From: a virus
IMG/VR virus record: IMGVR_UViG_3300049830_000285
Coordinates: 62,001-126,000 of that record
DNA length: 64,000 bases
Direction: 5' to 3' (one strand)
The position numbers and the translations under genes were made by a program. This document shows, one piece after another, positions 55,301-61,270 of the stretch (the stretch's first letter is position 1; each line of letters begins with the position of its first letter). The notes beneath the pieces were generated by a model. The model searched no databases, was not told the DNA's origin, and saw only the letters and a list, made by a program, of their open reading frames with translations.

Positions 55301-57983
55301 TGACTCCCGTTCTGCAAAATGGAGTGACCCAAGTGTGACTAATCCAAGAGAAATTGCGATTAGCAATTTCTTATCCACAATCTTTCAGTTTACTGATGTT
55401 GTCCTTTCTGGAACTATATTTCCTGAGTTAGCGGGCGAAACATTTTATCCAACATTTGCTGATTTCTGGGTGTTTGGCTCTGGAATATTAGAGCGAACAA
55501 ACGGTTACACTAATGATTTAATTGGAACTATTCAAGTTGTGGCATCAGCATTATATGAACGGGGTTCGTTAAGTGAACCTTATGATACATCAGAAATAGC
55601 TTTTGGTGCGCTTTCGCCACAGTCATTAGCCGATGCAATCGTAAAAGATAATGATGAAGATAACAACATTGAAAGAACAAAACGCATAGTTGAATATATG
55701 AATTCAATCGGAGCTTTAAATCATGATGATATCGTTACTTATTGGAATTCATTAGCTGTCAGCGAACAAAGTGAATGGGGCACTACTGGTGGATTTTTAG
55801 ATTCTAATATTCCATATTACTCTGACGTTAGAGGTTTTGTTCTTGGAAGATTCGGAGAATTATTCTGTCCGTTGGCAGTTGCTATTGTTGATGGTGACGG
55901 CGAGGGAAATCCATCAGATGTAGCATTAATGTTACAAAGCGGCTGGGATGCAGACGGCATCAAGCCATTAGTTCTAGGATTGGGTTCTGGTCATCGACAG
56001 CAAGGGCTTAGAACAATGGCAACAGAAGCGCTTGGAAAACATGTTTCAATTGTAGATGGAACAGTCTCTACTGGAGATTGGGATAATACCATAATATCTA
56101 TTTTACCGGGTGGCGAAAATACGGTTTATACTGCTATTTGGAATAGGATTTATGATTATGAAGAACCCACTTTCATTAGTGTAGTCGGAGCAAATTGGAT
56201 TTCAACTATCGGGTCAAGCGTAGTTCTTCAATACCGATATACCATGGATAGAGTAAATTGGTCTCCTTGGATAACACATAGTGGTGGCGGGTCTGAACTT
56301 ACCATCGGTCTTAAGCTTCTGGGAATTGAATATCATGTAGAATTGCAAGAAGGTATAGACTTTGGGGAAAAATCGCTATCTAGTATTAGCTCTCTATATC
56401 ACAAAGTTATCACTCCTGGGTATAAGTATTTATTTACAAAACCGCAAGATGTTGATGGTATGGTGTTTGAGTATTTGTTATCTCAAGACACAGGAACAGA
56501 TTGGCCTTCAACTGCCGATTTACAATGGGGAATCATAAGAGGCGACTCTGTTGATTTCGCTGATTTCGAACAAATGCGCAAAAACCGAAAGGGCGCTTTG
56601 CCAAATCGACAGGCAAGCTTGCAATTTACAGAAGAAGTAAAGCAAGATAAATTAGCTACCGTTACAAGTGATTTTCATTACTATTATGTAAAGAATAGCG
56701 CTGGACAAACAGTTACATGGTCAACTACAGACATCATTACCGTTTATGCGCTTGTGCTGGGGCAATATCGCGAAGTAGTCCCGGATGGTTCTGATGGTGA
56801 TTTTGGATTTGTGTATTTTGCAAATGCTCAACCATCAGATTTGATTATCAAAGTAACAATTGTAACACCTCAGCATTTGTACACATCTAGCGGAGAAGCC
56901 ACCACTACAAAAGATGGGCGAACTTATGTTCTGGCTAATGGTAGCTGGCCGAAAGACGCAACTGCGATAGTTATTGTTAATGGAAAAATCAAACGCGGGG
57001 GATTCTGGTTATCTCCAGATGATGGTACTGTCACTTTTTCCAAAGAAAGAGAGAGAACAGACCTCGTAACAGTATATATTGAATTTAATCATAAATTCCG
57101 CGTGGGAGTGGAAATTAAGAACTACTCTACTGTTTCAGATGTTACACCGTCGAACTTTGGTTTGTTCTATACAGCTAAGCCAGATGGAAGATTGGTTTTC
57201 TTATATGACAATACTAATCCTCCAGCTATTGTTGACAATCTTGTTTCTATCTTACCAAATGGATATCATGAGCCAACATCGAGTCAGAGATTGCTTTTGA
57301 ATTATGTGTTTTATTCTAGTGACAACAACACTGAGCGCGGCACAAAAACAACATGGTGGAGAAAAAGACCATCAGACCCGGCTACATATTCACTGCCAGA
57401 AGACCCCGATTATCCAGGACAAAACTTCCGGCAAATGACTTATGAAAATATTGAAACAGTTGGAATGACCAATAGACACTTCCCGGAATACAACAATCGT
57501 ACTGTTGAGCGAAAAGCAGATGTTAATGCGAGCGATTGGTTTAAGACTTCAGATATTATTCGAGTGAAAGTCACTCCATCTGATGGAATATCTGATGGAA
57601 TTATAGTTCAATCGTCTGCGACAACTCTTACAGGTGAGCATGTTCCATATGTATCTGGTGTAACTATTTCTGCGACTGGCAAGGTTGAAGAGCCTGCATC
57701 TAGTGGTAAGTTTTACGTTCCTGCTGGAACCGAGCTGCGAGCTTATTATTCATACACAGACACGGACACGGGAACTGTTGTTATCAATGGCACCACCCAC
57801 ACTAGTTTAGTGGAATGGTTTGTTAATGACTCAACTACTGTTTATTCGACGCTGCCAGCGATTCCAGCGGGAACTATTACGGCAGGCCAATCAATTAGCT
57901 TTAGAGTTACACCAAGAGACGGGGCTTTACCTAGCGCTCACATTGGAATTCCAGTAATGAGCGAAAATGTGGTTGTTCGTTAA
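49359..57983 (+). CDS. Giant modular fibre protein with HxHxGG block, BNR boxes and VWA domain (2874 aa)
   Basis: 2874 residues. It begins YSYNMLELGDIWYPGYDREN, then a helix and a GPGVIDGWDV segment. Shared modules lie at about 102-207 and 876-985. HVHLGG follows at about 331-336 and then two Ig-like units (358-520). These interrupt a block that continues as GKLSGKRLKNIDASTFTIGK. Asp boxes of BNR propellers are seen: STKDRGLSW near 680, YNDGYTW near 1711 and SDDDGDTW near 1752. A sheet-type adhesion-like module occupies 1783-1932. Residues about 1973-2260 resemble a VWA domain: ISLVVDDSRS carries the DxSxS metal-ion site, followed by CPLAVAIVDGD and IKPLVLGLGSG. The rest is beta-rich. It is the probable outermost fibre. 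The gene ends by a 4-nt overlap with a convergent gene. Confidence 0.75.
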   Translation: MIKTSKYSYNMLELGDIWYPGYDRENMETVENQINALISFVGPGVIDGWDVTKISIPSGDDVTDATYRSEQLALIQAYDADPYSRLGRQFALLGLVSSLNSCQAASVSNLTLSGLQKIDGIDIVAGNRVLVKNQTTQTQNGIYVAASGAWSRSTDFDNNSELSANMIIRVLSGSDNANTLWALSPPITASASPYAYTIGTNKLFFHDAWEQVIRVTTGHGFVGKWAARTDVIAYFRFTTTNIYYAWVEASNCLVTEGLAAIVVPLDPDIDFDLTHTAAFLSEIWVSQKNNANNNGDYRIYIDRIVYSDKRQVLKDLASALDKALKKAFYRHVHLGGSDHPSKINLSTKLVLDAVGPEGSTIFLIKDSKGNTFTWNASDYGLPIVKLNDVELPITSYVINSTQGKLYLQNSISSGSTLKVILPLAKQVKLTIQSDSDIVDAFIYLTDGTKRFDSDGNPNGNQIYTWDAGLYHTPVVMLKGDVVDPLVIPYTINASRGGIAFLPALDGATYVDTDLEVIITHIADEITGKLSGKRLKNIDASTFTIGKLDTKRMYGLSHVGQNRHMELAELRPTLRLFDSGDHTTFYAEVPGSELQHTTDIFAIYQSQNFIGQNTLLGSKHGLLQTSDYVAAILQPNWIADSGQIVQIIDNLLIPKNTNHFANTFVRTWDDSLTPRTGRIFSTKDRGLSWQRLKMPTIATDTSTITALATAFQVSTERIETSTGLAKTYEWYTIYNLGTNHGLYSAQIKEGLADDEWEWTYQSYLSTNTKVYAVLEIVTLHETWDNDGNLTETFDRSVYVGAETGFFVNGYLVSNAIVKGIYWLQGGTDPRKNNIIWHTDHEVYVTHTSELIETDNARYYNHPLVYFKQADIVQLTDAKASTTSNITDFVTSCPSTVDGVALIANDRVLVKNQTNSIQNGVYTVTTVGAGSNGHWIRATDMAAAVTATSEFYIRVTNGNIFGGSAWHVKTTTLINTDALNWINLILRPINDTSRTFNNLHQHAFDPSIYFALTDSNIYRIDDVYDDGTDSWTALSASQLIWEEMNQGSPRCIISDSTGDFGVLRVGTNRGIWKSAKAVWDNTDVNAPWVRTSQQFLTSHEPTVFVATDFSDYTESVEYSHTPPTPTLQHSVAYQGFIWDTPKQPWDNFVFEKDYTTFWVNPWNGDNADVVVYIGNTPSDTNYILTPELGKIQFTSTIGRTNARKVKITILRPGAFISDIGTIPHGEMPNSFVTNATQSTVLSQDFTAQDTIIHVADEGAIPVGTNYIELRNSINRERLNIVVNPSTKEITLAHPRSGIVTFPKTTTKVYVVNVQSVLGIEDEITKKQTNETYHLNSLGGVNTIQLSIAAKNHYTSPSLFDNYGSYARHGYNADRGPKNAMFFDFGTDPYDSTKSSSAFYVGNDPFGGIDSAVEPTSVYSIYGASPSGDNMQVGTDQGMWYYSLSESRWLKSSSLGQAHRTYFIQNVDSVLTTGTDSGVYQKNNNSWALNATYPQTAFAQVDNQPWKTIGDVTYTYDAWGKEDGLAFILHQSDSSTFVSDHFDALDGRRVYGLHHDQFIRVSTDSQGNTTQTLVNTLYLATEDGLFAVTEGGRDSKYSSVLTGRQMFGDSRPMIDVALPSGGTQSVPVKFYSITKSQRPNSIPMILFSSNGVYVVRNWRWCDPDPAAAPPVLDFFAESHSLAGISCYSYLQTSEGTTPVVYKLFVATEKGVYRSYNDGYTWERCERIAGGDTAVYTLVSSGTGILAGTELGFYYSDDDGDTWYLPEDNGNGVAEFASVVSTSIAFNGGYLAQTFKLDAISNDVTKVALHLSLKDLTNNPAYNASLNNTLQVAIYTTSGGQPNSPIATVGTPDTILASDVAFRGWHYANISVTGLTPGATYALVVNENIAPGGVSAFKWHTSKVLNPYPEGKAFQGASWTSLTTQDYYFRVYQPAPPIATETIEPVGYYDNTHPIGWREGEGRGWYVSGGQLTSNINPLISLVVDDSRSAKWSDPSVTNPREIAISNFLSTIFQFTDVVLSGTIFPELAGETFYPTFADFWVFGSGILERTNGYTNDLIGTIQVVASALYERGSLSEPYDTSEIAFGALSPQSLADAIVKDNDEDNNIERTKRIVEYMNSIGALNHDDIVTYWNSLAVSEQSEWGTTGGFLDSNIPYYSDVRGFVLGRFGELFCPLAVAIVDGDGEGNPSDVALMLQSGWDADGIKPLVLGLGSGHRQQGLRTMATEALGKHVSIVDGTVSTGDWDNTIISILPGGENTVYTAIWNRIYDYEEPTFISVVGANWISTIGSSVVLQYRYTMDRVNWSPWITHSGGGSELTIGLKLLGIEYHVELQEGIDFGEKSLSSISSLYHKVITPGYKYLFTKPQDVDGMVFEYLLSQDTGTDWPSTADLQWGIIRGDSVDFADFEQMRKNRKGALPNRQASLQFTEEVKQDKLATVTSDFHYYYVKNSAGQTVTWSTTDIITVYALVLGQYREVVPDGSDGDFGFVYFANAQPSDLIIKVTIVTPQHLYTSSGEATTTKDGRTYVLANGSWPKDATAIVIVNGKIKRGGFWLSPDDGTVTFSKERERTDLVTVYIEFNHKFRVGVEIKNYSTVSDVTPSNFGLFYTAKPDGRLVFLYDNTNPPAIVDNLVSILPNGYHEPTSSQRLLLNYVFYSSDNNTERGTKTTWWRKRPSDPATYSLPEDPDYPGQNFRQMTYENIETVGMTNRHFPEYNNRTVERKADVNASDWFKTSDIIRVKVTPSDGISDGIIVQSSATTLTGEHVPYVSGVTISATGKVEEPASSGKFYVPAGTELRAYYSYTDTDTGTVVINGTTHTSLVEWFVNDSTTVYSTLPAIPAGTITAGQSISFRVTPRDGALPSAHIGIPVMSENVVVR
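49662..49980 (+). repeat. Shared fibre module copy 6
   Basis: Approximate limits. Core residues NRVLVKNQTTQTQNGIYVA, then WSRSTDFD, follow the module pattern. Confidence 0.65.
51984..52311 (+). repeat. Shared fibre module copy 7
   Basis: Approximate limits. Core residues DRVLVKNQTNSIQNGVYTV, then WIRATDMA, follow the module pattern. Confidence 0.65.
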
Positions 57984-58765
57984 TCTAAAACGACATGTGG
58001 ATATTGTGCTACATCATCAAGCAAATCTTGATTGGAAAATTGTTTTCTGTTAATAGTTCTCCAACCATTGCTTGAAAGTGTTTTGTCCGAGGGACAGATG
58101 CTTCTCGTGGTTCTTCCATGCTCACCGTAATGCAAAATTTGAGCATTGTGAATTCTGTCATGTGGATTTTTCGACCTATCAAGGCGAATAAAATCATCTT
58201 CAAGAAATCTCTCCAATCGCACTCTAAATGCCCACATTAATTCTCCATGGCAAACAATTACAACGTTTTTGTCACCAGAATATTCACGATGTAAAGTGTC
58301 TAACACTCTATCTACGCGAAGGCAAAGATTAGAAATTGATTCTCCGTTTGGCGGAGCACCATAAAATGGGTCTTCTTGCTTGAAAGAAGAAGCGCCTGTT
58401 CTTTCAACAAAATCGCGTAATCCGACATCTCCCCAATCTCGCTCACGAAGATATGGTTCAACTTTCCATTGGGCATCTTTAAGATTTAAAGCAGCAGCGG
58501 TTTCTTTTGCGCGAACAAAATCAGATACAAAAAAACCATCGAATTTCAGCTTGATGTTATGCCTTAAATAATCGCCAGCCACTTCAGCTTGTTGGTGACC
58601 AAGTTCGGTTAATCGCCACTTCGAACCAGTTCTGCTCAATACAGATTTGTCTAATGCATCGAATTGCCTAGTTCCTTGGCGCAATTCATGCACCAATTTG
58701 TTAAATTCTGATTCACCATGTCGAACTAAGATGATATTTTTTGGTAACACATTATATGTTACCAT
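57980..58765 (-). CDS. Histidine phosphatase family protein
   Basis: 261 residues. The catalytic set of the histidine phosphatase superfamily is present: RHGESEF at 15-21 (His16 the nucleophile), a second arginine in SDFVRAKETA, the acidic LRERDWG, and a second histidine in VIVCHGELMW. A short extra stretch lies between the RHG motif and the next conserved block. The family includes phosphoglycerate mutase, phytase and nucleotide or sugar phosphatases, so the substrate cannot be assigned here. The stop overlaps the 2874-residue gene's stop by 4 nt (TTAA). It begins 8 nt after the structural protein gene and is probably in the same transcript. Confidence 0.85.
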   Translation of the reverse strand: MVTYNVLPKNIILVRHGESEFNKLVHELRQGTRQFDALDKSVLSRTGSKWRLTELGHQQAEVAGDYLRHNIKLKFDGFFVSDFVRAKETAAALNLKDAQWKVEPYLRERDWGDVGLRDFVERTGASSFKQEDPFYGAPPNGESISNLCLRVDRVLDTLHREYSGDKNVVIVCHGELMWAFRVRLERFLEDDFIRLDRSKNPHDRIHNAQILHYGEHGRTTRSICPSDKTLSSNGWRTINRKQFSNQDLLDDVAQYPHVVLD

Positions 58766-58773
58766 AAATATTC

Positions 58774-60108
58774 TTAAGCTGCGCTTTTAACCCAGATTTC
58801 TAGCATATCGCCGTCAACACCATTATCAGATGCGATAGAGATAGCAGACAAGGTGATACCAGTAATCGCGGTGGCACCAATCGCAAATCGAGTACCAACA
58901 GAAGAGCCAACTGGAATAGTAACAGTCTGAAGACTGGTAGTTAAATCAGCTTTTTGCACAACAAGTGTCGCAATAATTTCATCTGTAGTGGCTGCACTAC
59001 CATTTCCAACAATTCTGACTTCAAGATTTGAATTTAATGAAATACCACACATAGTAGTTTGAGTGAAAGCTAGTGCTGTTGTGCCCATAGTAATAGCCGC
59101 GTTAGTGGACATATAGAACTTTTTAGAGCCATTTGTTGAACCAGATGTGACATAAACTGCCATTCCATATGATACTTCGGTTGCTGATGAAGCGTCTGCA
59201 TCAGTAGCTCGCACAAGCATCCAGGGTACTGATGCACTTCCGATACTGGCAACTACATATACACCATTTTGGAACGCAGAAGCTTGGTCTTTAACCAACA
59301 GTCTGTCTCCAGCAGCTAAGGTGATACCATCTTGCGCAGCCAATGCTGCGTTTCCGCCAGCAGTCAGGGTCGCGCCAACGCCAGCAGTACCATTAGCATA
59401 GGTGGGAGTGTTGGGAAGAACTCCAGTTGTTGCTGCTTTGGCATCTGTAACATCATGAACAGTGGTGAGAGTGGCAGGCCAAGCTCCGCTGGCTTTTGTA
59501 ACTGTTCCTACTTTAACAATTAATTCTTCTACCATTTGGTCGCGCCACAACTTTCTAAACCCCGATGTGAAAAACGGGTCATTAACGCCAGTTGAGGTTG
59601 CGTTCCATTTGTCTCTGAATTTCTTGCTGGAATAAGCGGCTTTAGAATATGTTTCAAGCGCTGTGCAGCAAGCTTTCATGACTGGCTGAACATCAGATGT
59701 CATTTTCTTTTCAACTGTGCGAAAAGATGATGCGAGAGCGGCGGCATTATCATATTCAGTTGACACCATGTTAGTATTTACTGTTTGTCGTGCGTTAGCG
59801 ATTGTTGTAAGTGCATCAATGCCACCCGCCACCGTTCCTAACACCGATGTATAACCTGTACCCAAATCAGTTGTGATACTTAAAACTTTTGTTTTGTCGT
59901 CAAGAGCCATAATACTTACCTCGAAGTCCATTGCCTGTACTTCGTTCTTAATAGTTTCTTCTGGAATTTCTGACAAAGCCCCTACTGACGGCTCAACCAT
60001 TTTTTCTACTGTTTTTGCAGGGCTTTCAACAGCTTTTACTTTCTTATCTTGAATAACAGGTGTAGATTCCTCGTTTTCTTCTGGTGTGATTTTCTTTTCG
60101 TCTGCCAT
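58774..60108 (-). CDS. Probable virion protein carrying the shared fibre module
   Basis: 444 residues. Residues 1-65 are polar and acidic (ENEESTPVIQDKKVKAVES). Residues 66-230 are helical or mixed (TTIANARQTVNTNMV, KKMTSDVQPVMKACCT). Residues about 234-352 are the shared module: TPTYANGTAGVGATLTAG with RLLVKDQASAFQNGVYVV. The remainder is beta-rich with Val/Thr/Ile strands. The gene starts 27 nt downstream of a strong hairpin. GAGGGC upstream of the ATG is a reasonable ribosome site. A decoration or tail-surface protein is plausible, but no capsid or tail-tube family was recognised. Confidence 0.6.
   Translation of the reverse strand: MADEKKITPEENEESTPVIQDKKVKAVESPAKTVEKMVEPSVGALSEIPEETIKNEVQAMDFEVSIMALDDKTKVLSITTDLGTGYTSVLGTVAGGIDALTTIANARQTVNTNMVSTEYDNAAALASSFRTVEKKMTSDVQPVMKACCTALETYSKAAYSSKKFRDKWNATSTGVNDPFFTSGFRKLWRDQMVEELIVKVGTVTKASGAWPATLTTVHDVTDAKAATTGVLPNTPTYANGTAGVGATLTAGGNAALAAQDGITLAAGDRLLVKDQASAFQNGVYVVASIGSASVPWMLVRATDADASSATEVSYGMAVYVTSGSTNGSKKFYMSTNAAITMGTTALAFTQTTMCGISLNSNLEVRIVGNGSAATTDEIIATLVVQKADLTTSLQTVTIPVGSSVGTRFAIGATAITGITLSAISIASDNGVDGDMLEIWVKSAA
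59053..59409 (-). repeat. Shared fibre module copy 8, inserted in a structural gene
   Basis: Approximate limits. The coded TYANGTAGVGATLT matches copies 4 and 5 in the fibre proteins. Here it lies on the opposite strand, within a different protein. Confidence 0.7.
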
Positions 60109-60134
60109 GATGCCCTCAAGATATGTTTAAAATA

Positions 60135-60170
60135 AAAAAGCCCAGGAACCTGTTGGTTCCTGGGCTTTTC
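60135..60170. terminator. Strong hairpin terminator, usable in both directions
   Basis: A perfect 15-bp stem, arms 60136-60150 and 60155-60169, with a TGTT loop. T-rich runs follow it on both strands. It ends 11 nt before the 3' end of the minus-strand Gly-rich gene and 27 nt upstream of the next minus-strand start, so it most likely ends the secreted-protein transcript. Confidence 0.85.
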
Positions 60171-60180
60171 TTTGTTTTTC

Positions 60181-60495
60181 TTAGTGTCCGCCGCGTCCAC
60201 CTGAGCCAGCGTTTCCGCCGTTATTTCCACCAAAGCCACCATTATTTCCGCCGAAACCGCCATTGTTTCCGCTTCCAAATCCTCCACCGCCGAATCCGTT
60301 GTTGCGATTACCCATTCGAGATAAGCTTGTTGGTTCGGGAGACATGTCAAATGTATATTTGCCAGATAAAATCATAGCAATCAATTGCGGGTCTGCGCTT
60401 CGGATGATGATTTTTCGAGTAACCTTACCATCTTGTGCAAATGCTGATGCTGCTAAAATAGCAGATAGTGTGAGAATTGTGAAAAGTTTTTTCAT
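60181..60495 (-). CDS. Secreted Gly-rich protein with signal peptide
   Basis: 104 residues. A classical signal peptide, MKKLFTILTLSAILAASAFA, has a cleavage site after AFA. Then comes a short charged segment with IIIRSADPQLIAMILSGKYT, and a Gly/Asn/Phe-rich tail (GGFGGNNGGFGGNNGG) encoded by 21-nt repeats. No transmembrane helix follows the signal. A secreted protein is unusual in a phage cluster of RNA-processing genes. It could be a host-derived extracellular or periplasmic factor, but its role is unknown. The end of the gene lies at a strong bidirectional hairpin. Confidence 0.7.
   Translation of the reverse strand: MKKLFTILTLSAILAASAFAQDGKVTRKIIIRSADPQLIAMILSGKYTFDMSPEPTSLSRMGNRNNGFGGGGFGSGNNGGFGGNNGGFGGNNGGNAGSGGRGGH
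60221..60262 (-). repeat. 21-nt tandem repeat encoding a Gly-rich tail
   Basis: Two near-identical 21-nt units (60221-60241 and 60242-60262) with a third degenerate unit after them. They encode GGFGGNN units of the secreted Gly-rich protein. Confidence 0.8.
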
Positions 60496-60533
60496 GTTAT
60501 TGTTCTTTTTTACACGTGTTGTGTTGTTTTCCT

Positions 60534-60941
60534 TTAGAGTAATTTTAATTCTCCAGTGACTTCATTAATGCGGTGAGCGTAGTTTGGGCCAATAGCTAAA
60601 CAAGTATATGTTGGCACTCCATCGAATTCTGTTCTGCCAGCATCTAAAATCAAATGTACGCGCAACCCCTTTTCTTTTGCTCGTTCATAGATTTGATGCA
60701 ACTCTTCTTCGCTTTCTACCCGGACGCATACTTTTGTAAATGCATCTGTTAGCCAAGCTCGTTCTTCGGAATCAAATTCGATTGTTTTAGCTTGTTTTCC
60801 GTTTTTACGAAATCCAACTTTGTCAGATAAAAAACTCAAGCTAGCATGTGCGCCTTGGGCTACCATTTTGCCCTTACGCATATTCAGGTCATTGCGCATC
60901 ACGATAACCTGTTTAACTTCTAAACCTGGTGTTTCACCCAT
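60534..60941 (-). CDS. Peptidyl-tRNA hydrolase, Pth2 type
   Basis: 135 residues, slightly longer than archaeal and eukaryotic Pth2 (about 115-120). Pth2 releases tRNA from prematurely freed peptidyl-tRNA. Motifs in order are KQVIVMRNDLNMRKGKMVAQ near residues 10-29, GAHASLSFL, then VRVESEEELHQIYERAKEKG, and HLILDAGRTEFDGVP with TCLAIGPNYAHRINEVTGEL. These match the family closely. The Shine-Dalgarno AAGGAA lies 5 nt upstream of the ATG. It differs from the bacterial Pth1 fold, so it was probably acquired by transfer. It is on the same strand as the ADP-ribosylglycohydrolase and the small gene between them. Confidence 0.9.
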   Translation of the reverse strand: MGETPGLEVKQVIVMRNDLNMRKGKMVAQGAHASLSFLSDKVGFRKNGKQAKTIEFDSEERAWLTDAFTKVCVRVESEEELHQIYERAKEKGLRVHLILDAGRTEFDGVPTYTCLAIGPNYAHRINEVTGELKLL

Positions 60942-60943
60942 TA

Positions 60944-61270
60944 CTATTTCCTTTTCTTTCGTTCTTTCGAATTGTTAGACGAGCCACCCTGCGGTGTGTT
61001 TTGCTCATATTTTCTTCCAGTGATGTGTTGCTCGCTGTCAAGCCACCCAAGCCATTGCTTAACTTGAGAATACGCCCCACTATCAAACAAATATTGAATC
61101 ATCACAACCTTTTCGTTGTATTCGGTTCGTCGCTCCTTACTCCATCGGTTGGCGTTTTCTTTTTTACTAACCGAACCAAGGGTGAAAATTTTGTTCATTT
61201 CAGCAGCGGCGAGTTTTCTATCAATTGATGCGTCGGATTGATAGTTTCCGTTTTTTGTATTTTTAGCCAT
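60944..61270 (-). CDS. Small hypothetical protein, highly charged
   Basis: 108 residues, Lys- and Glu-rich. It begins MAKNTKNGNYQSDASI, has a helical segment VMIQYLFDSGAYSQVKQWLG, and ends in a basic tail (NNSKERKKRK). No family was recognised. Its start overlaps the 3' end of the ADP-ribosylglycohydrolase by 8 nt and its stop lies just ahead of the Pth2 ATG, so the three genes are probably one transcript. Confidence 0.65.
   Translation of the reverse strand: MAKNTKNGNYQSDASIDRKLAAAEMNKIFTLGSVSKKENANRWSKERRTEYNEKVVMIQYLFDSGAYSQVKQWLGWLDSEQHITGRKYEQNTPQGGSSNNSKERKKRK

Noticed and set aside
34492-57983. Possible diversity-generating retroelement in the fibre genes
   Set aside because: Repeated modules are diverged through synonymous changes, no template/variable repeat pair biased at adenines was seen, and no reverse transcriptase is present.
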